From Salinisphaera sp. T31B1 (lineage in GTDB: Bacteria > Pseudomonadota > Gammaproteobacteria > Nevskiales > Salinisphaeraceae), in assembly GCF_040361275.1 (NCBI RefSeq), contig NZ_APNH01000004.1, forward strand, positions 372,001-436,000: DNA of 64,000 bases. Direction: 5' to 3'. Position numbers and translations under genes: made by a program. The notes under the pieces are model-generated. The model was not told where the DNA came from, did not search any database, and worked only from the letters and a program-made list of their open reading frames with translations. This document shows positions 46,654 through 55,222 of this stretch, piece after piece (position 1 is the stretch's first letter; each line of letters begins with the position of its first letter).

Positions 46654-46849
46654 CACAGCAGACAAACTGCACCGCCGGCCCAGAATCCGGCAACCGTTCG
46701 GGGATTACTAAACAGGCCACGGCCTTTCGGAGGCAGCGGACATGCCTCGACCGGCTTTCGTATTGGCTTCCCGCAGCGCTCCGCTCGCGGAGTACAAAAA
46801 TAAAAACTCGGGAAACATGATTGGAGGCTCCTCAGGGAGCCTTTTTTTT
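46654..46849 (+). ncRNA. Candidate GGA-rich small RNA
   Basis: This interval of about 195 bases runs from a predicted promoter start to an intrinsic terminator in an otherwise empty gap after orn. It contains seven GGA triplets (46702, 46729, 46738, 46789, 46811, 46823 and 46836). Local hairpins include GCCGG...CCGGC at about 46674-46691, GCCT-TTCGG-AGGC near 46723, which puts a GGA at the loop edge, and CTCCG-CTCG-CGGAG near 46780. Repeated GGA motifs are the mark of CsrA/RsmA-sequestering RNAs, but the contexts here rarely match the full A-N-GGA consensus. A short leader for a lost gene is the alternative. Confidence 0.35.
46825..46849 (+). terminator. Rho-independent terminator
   Basis: AGGCTCC and GGAGCCT form a perfect 7-bp stem with a four-base loop, ending in eight consecutive T. 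It is one of the strongest terminators in the window, although no clear protein gene precedes it. Confidence 0.85.
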
Positions 46850-47176
46850 GTCCGTCTTTCGAGCAGCGGTGCCGGGATCCGACCGCATACTCGCCGGTCG
46901 ATGGCGCGTTTTCACAACCGATCCGATAACGCCTGGATCCGTTCGGCTGCTGCTTCCGCCAATCACGAGCAGCGGCCGGGCGTGGCCGTTGTCACCGGCG
47001 CCTGACGCTCGGATGCGTTGGCGCTCCTGTTCCGGCCCGGGCTGCTGTTTGTGGTCGGTGCTTTGAAAATCGGCGGATCCGAATTTCGTTTCGGGCCGCC
47101 TTGAAAGCCGACCGGCCACTGCACCAGGCATGCGCTTGTGACCCGCCGGACCATGACAGGACGCGTATCGCCGCAG
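46850..47176. other. Intergenic stretch with no recognisable feature
   Basis: Between the terminator and the phrB stop I find no family-like ORF, RNA or repeat. The frames that stay open here read as low-complexity Arg/Pro/Ser translations typical of GC-rich shadows. Confidence 0.5.
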
Positions 47177-48619
47177 CTAGTTCTTGATCTTTTCGAACGC
47201 GTCGAGGGCTTCCCGCCTGGAGGCTTTCAGATCCACGATCGGCTCCGGGTAGGTCGTGCCCAACGTGATGCCGGCTGATTTCAGCGCACTGGCCGGGGCC
47301 GCCCACGGCCGATGGATATGCTTGGCGTCCAGTTTGGCGAGTTCGGGTACCCAACGGCGAACATAGTCGCCGTCGGCATCGAACCGCTCACCCTGGCGGG
47401 CCGGGTTGAATATACGGAAGAAGGGTGCGGCATCGGCGCCGCAGCCGGCCGCCCACTGCCACCCCAGCGTGTTGTTGGCCAGATCCGCATCCACCAGCGT
47501 ATCCCAGAACCAGCGCTCACCGTGCTGCCAGGCAACGCGCAGGTTCTTGGTCAAGAACGAGGCCACCGTCATACGCAGGCGGTTGTGCATGTAGCCGGTC
47601 GCCCACAACTCGCGCATGCCCGCATCGACCATGGGGATGCCGGTCTGTCCCTGCTGCCAGCAGGCCAGCCCGTCCTCGTCGCCGGACCAGGGGAAATCCT
47701 CGAACCGCGGGTCCAGCGGTCGGGTCGGTGTGTCCGGAAAATGGTAGAGCACATGGTGAGCGAACTCGCGCCAGCCGATCTCGCTCGAAAAGGAGTCGGC
47801 GTGTTCTCGCACATTGCGGCCGCCGTGGTCGTCCAGCCATTCGTCCAGTCGGTGCAGGACTTGCCGGGGGCTGATCTCGCCCCAGTGCAGGTGGGGCGAC
47901 AGATACGATGTGCCGGCGACGGACGGCCGATCGCGGTCGTCGTCGTAACCGTTCAGCGCCGCGTCCAGGAAGCGCTCGAGCCGATCGTGGGCGCCGTCCT
48001 CGCCCGGTGTCCAGGTTTCGCGTATGGACTTGTCCCAGTTCAGAGTCGGGCCCAGCGCCAAGTCATCGACCGACAGCGTACCGATACGTGACCACACCTC
48101 GGGCATGCGCTCGGGCTCGGCGAGCGGCGCATCGTGGCCGCGGCCGCTCACGGCTTTCCAGAACGGCGTGAACACCTTATAGGGCTGGCCTTGTTTGGTT
48201 TCGACCGTCCACGGTTCGTAGAGCAGGTTGGCGCGAAAGCTGGCGGTCTCTATGTCCTGCTCGTCCAAGTGCTGCTTGACCGCCTTGTCGCGCTCGATGG
48301 TCAGCGGGTCGTACAGTCGGTTCCAGTAAACCGCGGTGGCCCCGGATTCCTCGATGAGCGTATCCAGCGCATCGATGCTTGGGCCACGACGGATCACCAG
48401 ACGCGAACCCAGGGCCTCCAGCGCGTTCGAAAGCGCCCGCAAAGAGTCGTCCAGCCAGACGCGCTGCGCGCCGCCCGGCGCCCAGTCGCCCAGCTCGTCC
48501 GGTGCTTGGATATACACGGGCACGACCGAGTCGAAGTCACCGTCGAGTGCCGCCCGCAGGGCAGGGTTGTCGGCCAGCCGCAGGTCGCGGCGAAACCAGA
48601 GAATCACGCGTTTCTTCAT
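47177..48619 (-). CDS. phrB: Class I deoxyribodipyrimidine photolyase
   Basis: This flavoprotein repairs cyclobutane pyrimidine dimers with blue light. It has 480 residues. The N-terminal antenna domain starts RVILWFRRDLRLADNPAL. The FAD-binding helical domain contains SYLSPHLHWGEISPRQV, IGWREFAHHVLYHFP and the photolyase signature MHNRLRMTVASFLTKNLRV, followed by WFWDTLVDADLANNTLGWQW. The last part binds FAD and carries the tryptophans used for photoreduction. It lies downstream of a second, FeS-type photolyase gene on the same strand, 415 bp away. Confidence 0.95.
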   Translation of the reverse strand: MKKRVILWFRRDLRLADNPALRAALDGDFDSVVPVYIQAPDELGDWAPGGAQRVWLDDSLRALSNALEALGSRLVIRRGPSIDALDTLIEESGATAVYWNRLYDPLTIERDKAVKQHLDEQDIETASFRANLLYEPWTVETKQGQPYKVFTPFWKAVSGRGHDAPLAEPERMPEVWSRIGTLSVDDLALGPTLNWDKSIRETWTPGEDGAHDRLERFLDAALNGYDDDRDRPSVAGTSYLSPHLHWGEISPRQVLHRLDEWLDDHGGRNVREHADSFSSEIGWREFAHHVLYHFPDTPTRPLDPRFEDFPWSGDEDGLACWQQGQTGIPMVDAGMRELWATGYMHNRLRMTVASFLTKNLRVAWQHGERWFWDTLVDADLANNTLGWQWAAGCGADAAPFFRIFNPARQGERFDADGDYVRRWVPELAKLDAKHIHRPWAAPASALKSAGITLGTTYPEPIVDLKASRREALDAFEKIKN

Positions 48620-49034
48620 GGGGGCTCAGCGTATCGGGCAGTAAAACATGGCGAGGCTACGTATCAGCGGCGTGCGCGGATGATACCGTGCACTCGGACG
48701 CCAATGGCTGCCGCGAGCCCGCCTTTTATCAAGGGGCTGGCACCGCATGTCTGCCGCGCGGGATCACGGGAGCCCGGCGCCAGCCCCTGTGCAGGGGCTC
48801 GCGGGCAAACAGGCTCTCCGGGTATCGCGTGTCTGCGATCGACGTCATACGCTGCTCGGCGGCTACAACGACCGCGTGGCCGAACAGGCCGATTCACGCG
48901 GGCGGCGCGCTGACCGACATAAGGCTGCGCGTGGGTGTGCCCGGTCCCATTCGCGATCAGCGGTGGGCAGGCGCTGGGCTGGTCGATTACGCCGTTGGCC
49001 CAGCCGTTAAGCCGGCGTCTCGGGTTTCGCGCGG
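48620..49034. other. 415-bp gap between two photolyase genes, no gene recognised
   Basis: The gap contains open frames but none with family-like composition. I see no tRNA, clear promoter or U-run terminator. It must hold the phrB promoter on the minus strand unless the two genes are co-transcribed. Confidence 0.5.
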
Positions 49035-50603
49035 TCAGATCCGCTCGCCGTCGGCGATTCGCTGGCGAAGGTTGCTGGCCTGATCCCGGATCGCGCTCAT
49101 CAGCGGCTCATCGGCGCGTTTCTTCTCGAGGTTTTTCAGCTGAAATACCATGCGATGGTTGCCCTCGAACGTCTTGGCGTTACGATCGAGAAAATCCCAG
49201 TAAAGCGTTGTTACAGGACAGGCTTTGTCACCGGTCGCCTGCCGATGATCGAACCGGCAATTCTTGCAGTAATTACTCATCTTGTTGACGTAATTACCTG
49301 ATGCACAATACGGCTTGGTGCCCAGTAGGCCGCCGTCGCCGAATTGGCTCATACCCAGCGCGTTCGGCAGGCTGACCCAGTCGATTGCATCCAGGTACAT
49401 CGCCATATGCCAGTCGTGGAAGGCGTGGGGATGGACACCCGCGTTGAGCGCGAACAGGCCGAGAATCATCAGCCGCTGAATATGATGGGCATAGCCGTTG
49501 GCCAGCACGTTGCCCATGGCATCGCCCACGCAGGCCATGTCGGTATCGCCGTCCCAATAGAACGCCGGCACCGGCAGATCCGCCCTCAGCGCATTGCGCT
49601 GCGCATAGCCAGGCATCTGTTGCCAGTAGACGCCGCGAACGAACTCGCGCCAGCCAAGAATCTGGCGTACGAAGCCTTCAACGCTGTTGAGCGCGACCGT
49701 GCCGTCGCGATAGGCGGCCACGGCGGCATCAACACATTCGCGCGGATCGAGCAGGTGCAGGTTCAGCGCGGCCGACAGGCGCGAGTGGTAGCCGTAGTGC
49801 AGATCGGTCCAGAGCGCATCCTGATAGGGACCGAACCGGCTCAACCGATGGTCGATGAAATCGCGCAGTGCCGCGCGCGCCTCCTGACGTGTAACCGGCA
49901 GGTCGAAACCCTCGTACGCGCCGGGGTGCTCTGCGTAGCGCGCCGCCACCATGTCGGCCACGTCGTGCGTGATCTCATCCGGACGAAACTGCCGGGGCGC
50001 GGGTATGTCGCCCGGTCCGTCGCGGCCGAAGCTTTCACGGTTGTCCTTATCGAAGTTCCAGGCGCCGCCTTCGGGCTCGTCGCCGTCCATGAGCACATCG
50101 TGGCGCCGTCGCATCATGCGATAGAAATACTCGAGCACGAGGCCGTCGCGGCCGGCGGCCCATTCCTCGAATGTGTCGAGGTCGCAGTAGAAATGCCGGT
50201 CAGGGCGGACCTGCAGGGCAATATCGTGGGCACGTGCGGTGGCGTCGAGCAGCCGGTGTACGCGCAGGTCGCCGCATTCGGTCATCACCAGGCGTTGCGG
50301 GCGCCGCTCGTTGATACGCGCGGAGAGGATCTCGCCGAAATCGCGCCCGCTATCGCGGCGCCGATCGGGTGTCAGCGCGTGGTAGATCACCTCGAAGCCG
50401 CGGTCTATCAGGGCATCGCGATGGTGCCGCATGGCCGAGAAAAACAGCACCAGGCGCTTGTGATGGCACCAGACGTGCGTGGCCTCGGTCTCGTTTTCCG
50501 CCATCCAGATCGCGTCCTGCGCCGGGTCGAAGTCGTCGAGCGCCGACAGGGTCATGTCGAGCTGGTCGCCCAACACGATAACGAGATTGCGAATCGAGGC
50601 CAT
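49035..50603 (-). CDS. FeS-type bacterial cryptochrome/(6-4) photolyase (FeS-BCP)
   Basis: This 522-residue photolyase-family protein belongs to the FeS-BCP branch (Agrobacterium PhrB, Rhodobacter CryB), members of which repair (6-4) photoproducts or act as light sensors. Four cysteines, 358, 446, 449 and 462, have exactly the spacing of the 4Fe-4S ligands of Agrobacterium PhrB (350, 438, 441, 454). NLVIVLGDQLDMTLSAL and MAENETEATHVWCHHKRL mark the N-terminal domain. GWREFVRGVYWQQMPGY and HIQRLMILGLFALNAGVHP mark the flavin domain. ATG 50603 gives MASIRNLV; the frame is open 12 codons further. It is divergent from the sirtuin gene. Confidence 0.92.
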   Translation of the reverse strand: MASIRNLVIVLGDQLDMTLSALDDFDPAQDAIWMAENETEATHVWCHHKRLVLFFSAMRHHRDALIDRGFEVIYHALTPDRRRDSGRDFGEILSARINERRPQRLVMTECGDLRVHRLLDATARAHDIALQVRPDRHFYCDLDTFEEWAAGRDGLVLEYFYRMMRRRHDVLMDGDEPEGGAWNFDKDNRESFGRDGPGDIPAPRQFRPDEITHDVADMVAARYAEHPGAYEGFDLPVTRQEARAALRDFIDHRLSRFGPYQDALWTDLHYGYHSRLSAALNLHLLDPRECVDAAVAAYRDGTVALNSVEGFVRQILGWREFVRGVYWQQMPGYAQRNALRADLPVPAFYWDGDTDMACVGDAMGNVLANGYAHHIQRLMILGLFALNAGVHPHAFHDWHMAMYLDAIDWVSLPNALGMSQFGDGGLLGTKPYCASGNYVNKMSNYCKNCRFDHRQATGDKACPVTTLYWDFLDRNAKTFEGNHRMVFQLKNLEKKRADEPLMSAIRDQASNLRQRIADGERI

Positions 50604-50750
50604 GCAGTATCCAGTACAAAACGAACAGCGATGAAGCACGTTACGACAGCAACGCCGGGTGCGGTTGCGTCGTGCGAGCGCGCGGTTTGGCGCGTACGCC
50701 GTGGCTTGGGCACAATCGTGGGCTGTGATGTCAGCCGTGCCGGAGCCTCC

Positions 50751-51563
50751 ATGTTTTCGCTATTCGACGGGTGGACGCCGAGTCGTAGTGCCGGTCAGTC
50801 GATCGCGCAAGCGGCCATGCTGTTCGAGCAGGCCCGCCGCGTACTGGTGATCACCGGCGCTGGCATGTCGGCCGATTCCGGTCTGCCGACCTATCGCGGT
50901 ATCGGCGGTCTGTACGACCGCGACATAACCGAGGACGGACTGACCATCGAAGAGGCGCTGTCGATCGACACCTTCCGGCGCGATCCGGCGCTGACCTGGA
51001 AATACGTCGGCCAGATCGAGCGCGCCTGCCGGGGTGCTGCGCCGAACGACGGCCATCGCACGCTCGCCAGCCTCGCCGAGCGCTATGAACGACTGTGCGT
51101 ACTCACTCAGAACGTCGATGGCTTTCATGCGGCCGCCGGCAGTCGCGACGTGATTGAAATGCACGGCAATATCCATCGTCTTCGCTGCGAGGATTGCGGC
51201 GACCGGCAGGTGGTCGAGGATTATTCCCGACTCGGCCCATTGCCACCGAGCTGCGCGGCGTGCGGCGGGCTTGTAAGGCCGGCGGTCGTGCTGTTTGGCG
51301 AGATGTTGCCAGGCCGTGCGGTGGCGCGCTACGAACGGGCGCTGGCCGATGGCTTCGACCTGGTGGTGACCATCGGCACCAGCGCGGTCTTTCCGTATAT
51401 CGCAGTCCCGGTTCGGGATGCCTGGCGTGGAGGCGGGTCGACGATCGAGATCAATCCGCAGGCCACGGAGATCTCGCGGTTGTGTCATGTGACCGTACGC
51501 GACAACGCCGCCGCCGCGTTGAGCGAGATCACCCGAACAATGGGTGCCAAGCGCGACACGTGA
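50751..51563 (+). CDS. Sir2 family NAD-dependent protein deacylase
   Basis: This 270-residue sirtuin removes acyl groups from lysines using NAD. The NAD-binding signature GAGMSADSGLPTYRGIGGLYD lies near residues 36-56. LTQNVDGFHAAAGSRDVIEMHGN contains the catalytic His, and two Cys pairs (CEDC and CAAC) form the zinc site. TIGTSAVFPYIAVP completes the fold. The start ATG 50751 follows GGAG; the open frame extends far upstream opposite the photolyase gene but that part is a shadow. CobB is the usual bacterial name, but I cannot assign the acyl preference. Confidence 0.93.
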   Translation: MFSLFDGWTPSRSAGQSIAQAAMLFEQARRVLVITGAGMSADSGLPTYRGIGGLYDRDITEDGLTIEEALSIDTFRRDPALTWKYVGQIERACRGAAPNDGHRTLASLAERYERLCVLTQNVDGFHAAAGSRDVIEMHGNIHRLRCEDCGDRQVVEDYSRLGPLPPSCAACGGLVRPAVVLFGEMLPGRAVARYERALADGFDLVVTIGTSAVFPYIAVPVRDAWRGGGSTIEINPQATEISRLCHVTVRDNAAAALSEITRTMGAKRDT

Positions 51564-51885
51564 CGCCTGTTCAGAGCACAGGGCAAAGGCCACGCTGCCG
51601 GCATATTCAAGCTGCCGCGGCAACGGCGGTGGGCGCGCAGGTAATCTCACGCGCAACTGATGGTTCGACAGGGCGGGATGCCGCGATCGGGGCCGGCCGC
51701 TCGGAGCCGTCCGTGCGATATGCCCGAATAGGGCGGTAGAATGCGCGCAATCGGCACAGTTTGGCCGCCGGCCGCAGCGTTCGTCGACGGTATGTGTCCG
51801 GCGCGTGCGTGATCGGCCCGGTGGCAGAGCGTTTAGCGCTGCGGCCGTCATTTGTTCTGGAACGCATTCACTACCGGACCTGTCC
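51564..51885. other. Upstream region of cysC with a weak promoter
   Basis: This 322-bp gap holds no ORF of family type. TAGAAT at 51737-51742 is a possible -10 box for cysC, with only TGCGAT at 17 bp as a -35; it would give a leader of about 137 bases. No terminator is evident after the sirtuin gene. Confidence 0.35.
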
Positions 51886-52530
51886 ATGAGCGAACACAAG
51901 AGCAGCAATATCGTCTGGCACAAGGGCACTGTCGAACGGCCCGAACGCGAGGCCAGCAATCGCCACCGCGGTTTCACCGTCTGGTTCACCGGGTTGTCCG
52001 GCTCCGGCAAGTCGACGCTGTCGGTCGCGCTCGAGCAGCGGCTCTACGACATGGGGTGTCGCACCTATCGCCTGGACGGCGACAACGTTCGCAGCGGCCT
52101 GTGTCGGGATCTGGCCTTCAGCCCCGAAGACCGGATCGAGAATATTCGCCGTATCGGCGAAGTAGCCAAGCTGTTCCGGGATGCCGGCATCATCAACCTC
52201 ACGGCGTTCATCTCGCCGTACCGTCAGGATCGCCAGATGGCACGCATGCTCTCGGAGCGCGATGCCAACGATTTCATCGAGATCTATGTGGATGCACCGT
52301 TGTCGGTCTGTGAGGACCGCGATCCGAAAGGGCTTTACAAGAAAGCGCGGGCCGGCAGCATTCCCAACTTCACTGGCATCAGTGCGCCGTACGAGGCCCC
52401 GGAGAACCCGGAGGTGCACGTACACACCGGAGACCATTCGATCGAGGAATGCGTGGACCAGATCGTGGCCCACCTGCTCGAGCACGAATACCTGCATGCC
52501 GAGCTCGCGGCGCGCGCGACCCGGCCCTGA
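51886..52530 (+). CDS. cysC: Adenylylsulfate kinase
   Basis: APS kinase phosphorylates adenylylsulfate to PAPS for sulfate assimilation or sulfation. It has 214 residues. The P-loop is GLSGSGKST at 36-44. [18 protein letters not shown], the [16 protein letters not shown] segment and [13 protein letters not shown] (with the active-site Ser) are classical. It stands alone, without cysD or cysN. A free-standing cysC just before a polysaccharide locus might supply PAPS for sulfation of surface glycans, but no sulfotransferase is visible in the window. Confidence 0.95.
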   Translation: MSEHKSSNIVWHKGTVERPEREASNRHRGFTVWFTGLSGSGKSTLSVALEQRLYDMGCRTYRLDGDNVRSGLCRDLAFSPEDRIENIRRIGEVAKLFRDAGIINLTAFISPYRQDRQMARMLSERDANDFIEIYVDAPLSVCEDRDPKGLYKKARAGSIPNFTGISAPYEAPENPEVHVHTGDHSIEECVDQIVAHLLEHEYLHAELAARATRP

Positions 52531-52670
52531 AGCCCGCACGCCGGGCTGGGGCCATTGCGCTGCCAGCCTGCGCGCCGGCCCGTGTAAACGCTGGTAGGCT
52601 GGCGCGATACGCCGTGATAGGCTTTGCCGCCTTAAATCAGATACCTGCTCACGTTCTTCGGACTCCGCCC

Positions 52671-53147
52671 ATGACGCGACTGCTGATCACGACCGTCCTG
52701 CTTACGCTCATTGCCGGTTGCAGCCTCAATCCGTTTCGCGGCGCCAGCGGTGCCCAGGTGATCGGCGAAAGCCAGTATTGCGGCACGGCCTCGCAGGATT
52801 CGGCCGCCCACTACTTCGCCGATGCCAGTAGCTTCGGCGACTGGATCGACTACCGCAGCATCAGCGAATTCAAGCCCTCCATGGCCGTCAATGGCGGGGT
52901 GATCGTGGTGGAGATGGGTCAGCGCCCGACCGGTGGTTACAACATCAAGCTCGATCGTAAAGACACCAAGATCGCGAACGACACGCTTACGCTGTCGATG
53001 GTATGGAACGCCCCCCGGCTGGATGCTGCCGTCAGCCAGGCATTGATCGCCTCCTGTGTGGCCATCCGCCCGCCCAAGGGCAACTACAGCCGCGTGCGCG
53101 TGGTCGACCAGCTCGGCAACCTGCGAGGGCAGGCCAGCGTACGGTAA
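52671..53147 (+). CDS. Lipoprotein with a PrcB-type C-terminal domain
   Basis: This 158-residue lipoprotein has a short signal peptide ending in the lipobox IAGC (Cys17). The C-terminal part (GGVIVVEMGQRPTGGYNIKL, then TLSMVWNAP and ASCVAIRPPKGNYSRVRVVD) resembles the PrcB C-terminal domain, named from a treponemal dentilisin complex subunit; the Gly-Gly-Tyr turn is its centre. The function in proteobacteria is unknown. The stop of cysC is 140 bp upstream, and the wzb-like gene starts 125 bp downstream. Confidence 0.75.
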   Translation: MTRLLITTVLLTLIAGCSLNPFRGASGAQVIGESQYCGTASQDSAAHYFADASSFGDWIDYRSISEFKPSMAVNGGVIVVEMGQRPTGGYNIKLDRKDTKIANDTLTLSMVWNAPRLDAAVSQALIASCVAIRPPKGNYSRVRVVDQLGNLRGQASVR

Positions 53148-53272
53148 TTGCTTTGGCTGAATCGCTGCGTGTTATGCCGGCCGGGGAATATGGCACGCTG
53201 GCCGGCAGCCATAAGCGCCTGGCCCGATATTTCGCCGACACGACCGCCCGTTGGCCAACTGCACTTTGATTT

Positions 53273-53737
53273 ATGCACGTCAAAAGCATCCTCACAGTCT
53301 GTACCGGCAACATATGCCGCAGCCCGTACGCCGAGGGCCTTTTAGCCCGAGATCTGCCCAGCGTGCGCATCGCGTCCGCCGGCATTGGCGCGGTCGAGGG
53401 CGGTAAGATGCCCGCCGAAGCCGCGGCCATCGCCGAGCGTGAAGGGCTCGCATTGGACGCCCACCGCGGGCGTCAGATCACCACGCCCATTCTGCGCGAC
53501 CACGAATTACTGCTGGTCATGGAACAGGGCCAGAAACGCTGGTTGGCCGAGCGTTTCCCGGAAAGCCGTGGCCGCGTGTTCATGGTGACGCACTGGCGGG
53601 GCGAGGCGGACATCGCCGATCCATACCGGCATGATGCCGCGTTCTTCGAGCAGGTGTTCAGCGAGCTCGCCGAGGCGGTTGGCGACTGGGTGGCCCGTTT
53701 GCAGCCTGCGCGCACGGACCGGCCCACGGCCGGATGA
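53273..53737 (+). CDS. wzb: Low-molecular-weight protein-tyrosine phosphatase, Wzb-type
   Basis: This 154-residue phosphatase has the C-x5-R loop CTGNICRSP with nucleophile Cys10 and Arg16, and the general-acid Asp116 in DIADPYRHD. Its size and the following wza and wzc genes identify it as the phosphatase that dephosphorylates the tyrosine kinase Wzc and so cycles polysaccharide export. It is the first gene of the export locus. The ribosome site is weak. Confidence 0.93.
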   Translation: MHVKSILTVCTGNICRSPYAEGLLARDLPSVRIASAGIGAVEGGKMPAEAAAIAEREGLALDAHRGRQITTPILRDHELLLVMEQGQKRWLAERFPESRGRVFMVTHWRGEADIADPYRHDAAFFEQVFSELAEAVGDWVARLQPARTDRPTAG

Positions 53738-53969
53738 TAGGGCGCCTGTTGGGTTTGCCGGCTCGGTGGCCGCGGTTACCCGGGTTACAAACGAATGGGA
53801 GTCGGATCACAGGCGGTGTAAGCTGCAAGCGCTGCGCATCGGCAAACGAGGCGCGGGGATGGTTATTTGTCGGGCGAGCGAACAGTCCGTTCGCTGCCGC
53901 ACCGGGGCGGCAGATAACCGGCAGGTACACAGGTCAGGGCGAACTCAATTACTGGGCGGGTAACCGGCG

Positions 53970-55205
53970 ATGATGAAATACGATTTTGGGGGAGTGATCG
54001 CGCGTAGTGCAACCAGGGTTGCGAGCGTGCGAACGGCGTTCATGCTGGCTTTATTGGCCGCACTGGCCGGTTGTGCCCTGCCGGGTTACGACTCCGGGGC
54101 CGTCGATGGCAGCTGGTATAACTTCGGGCGCGACAAGACCGCCACGTACGACGAAGAGCTCTCCAAGCAGGATATCGATTACGACCCGCGCGTGATCCAG
54201 ATCACCCCGTGGTTGATCCGGCATCAGGATCAGGAACGCGCGCAGCAGACACTCAGCGACGCGCAGCAACAAATATCGGCGGCGCCGGCAACGCCGATGA
54301 ACTACACGATCGGCGCGGGCGACGTGCTGCAGGTCATTGTGTTTGGCCATCCGGAACTAACGAATCCGGCAGGAACCGATAGTAGCGAAGGGATTCAAGG
54401 TCAACTGGTCGGCGCGGACGGCACGATCTTCTACCCCTACGTCGGCGAGATCACGGCCGAGGGGTTGACACTCAAAGCACTACGAAAACGACTGGCGGAG
54501 GGGCTATCTCAGTATATCCGCGAGCCACAGGTCGATGTACGCGTACGTCAATATCGCAGTCAGCGCGTGTACATATCCGGGGATATTGTCAAACCGTGTA
54601 CCGTGCCGATCACGGACGTATCGTTGTCGGTACTGCAAGCGCTCGACCAGTGCGACACACTTGCCACCAAGGAAGGCGGTGGCGTGGGCGTGCAGAACGT
54701 CATCCTCATTCGCGATGGTCAGTCGACGCCGCTGGATCTGAACCAGATCTATGCGACCGGGCGGCCCGTACCGCTGCGGCCCGGCGACCGTCTGCTTATC
54801 GACGATAGCGCCAACCGCGTGTTCATGGTTGGCGAGTTCACCGAACAGATGGCGTTGCCGTACACCACCGGCGGCATGTCGCTGAACGACGCCATCGCCG
54901 ATGCCGGCGGTGTCAGGCTCGACAGTGCCGACACGAGCACTATTTACGTCATCCGCGGTTTCGTCGACAGCGTGCCGGAGCGTGACGGCGGCGTACGGAC
55001 TGTATTGCGGCCGAACGTATACAAGCTGGACGCCAGCAACGTGAGCGGCCTGCTGCTAGCCAACCAGTTCAAACTGCAGCCGCGCGACGTGGTATTTGCC
55101 GCGCCGGCCAGCTTCGTCAACTTCAACCGCGCTCTGGCGCTCATCCTGCCGTCGGTGGATCTGCTGTTCCGCAGCTACCTGATCTACGACCGGACCGGCA
55201 ACTAA
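53970..55205 (+). CDS. wza: Polysaccharide export outer-membrane lipoprotein, Wza-type
   Basis: This is the outer-membrane translocon for capsule or exopolysaccharide, 411 residues. The signal peptide ends in LAGC, so the mature lipoprotein starts at about Cys35. The polysaccharide export motif YTIGAGDVLQVIVFGHPEL lies near residue 111. SLBB/soluble ligand-binding repeats follow (YISGDIVKPCTVPIT and VFMVGEFTEQMALPYTTGGMSLNDAI). The C-terminal amphipathic helix (LALILPSVDLLFRSYLIYD) would line the outer-membrane pore. The 230 bp before it contain no credible gene. It precedes wzc by 17 bp. Confidence 0.95.
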   Translation: MMKYDFGGVIARSATRVASVRTAFMLALLAALAGCALPGYDSGAVDGSWYNFGRDKTATYDEELSKQDIDYDPRVIQITPWLIRHQDQERAQQTLSDAQQQISAAPATPMNYTIGAGDVLQVIVFGHPELTNPAGTDSSEGIQGQLVGADGTIFYPYVGEITAEGLTLKALRKRLAEGLSQYIREPQVDVRVRQYRSQRVYISGDIVKPCTVPITDVSLSVLQALDQCDTLATKEGGGVGVQNVILIRDGQSTPLDLNQIYATGRPVPLRPGDRLLIDDSANRVFMVGEFTEQMALPYTTGGMSLNDAIADAGGVRLDSADTSTIYVIRGFVDSVPERDGGVRTVLRPNVYKLDASNVSGLLLANQFKLQPRDVVFAAPASFVNFNRALALILPSVDLLFRSYLIYDRTGN

Positions 55206-55222
55206 CAGACGGGTTCAACGCA

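Noticed and set aside
46742-47005. Open frame starting with MPRPAF across the strong terminator
   Set aside because: It is translated through a perfect intrinsic terminator with eight T, which a real gene would not keep in its middle, and the composition is not protein-like.
49344-50750. Upstream extension of the sirtuin frame to 739 codons
   Set aside because: The extension lies antisense to the FeS photolyase and carries no domain; ATG 50751 with GGAG upstream is the sensible start.
53812-53823. GGCGGTGTAAGC, resembling the ops element of RfaH-controlled polysaccharide operons
   Set aside because: It does not match the GGCGGTAGCGTG core past the first six bases and no JUMPstart context surrounds it.
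53734-53973. 79-codon frame starting on the wzb stop, ahead of wza
   Set aside because: The product is Arg/Gly-rich with no family pattern, and it runs into the wza start; it looks like a chance frame in GC-rich DNA.
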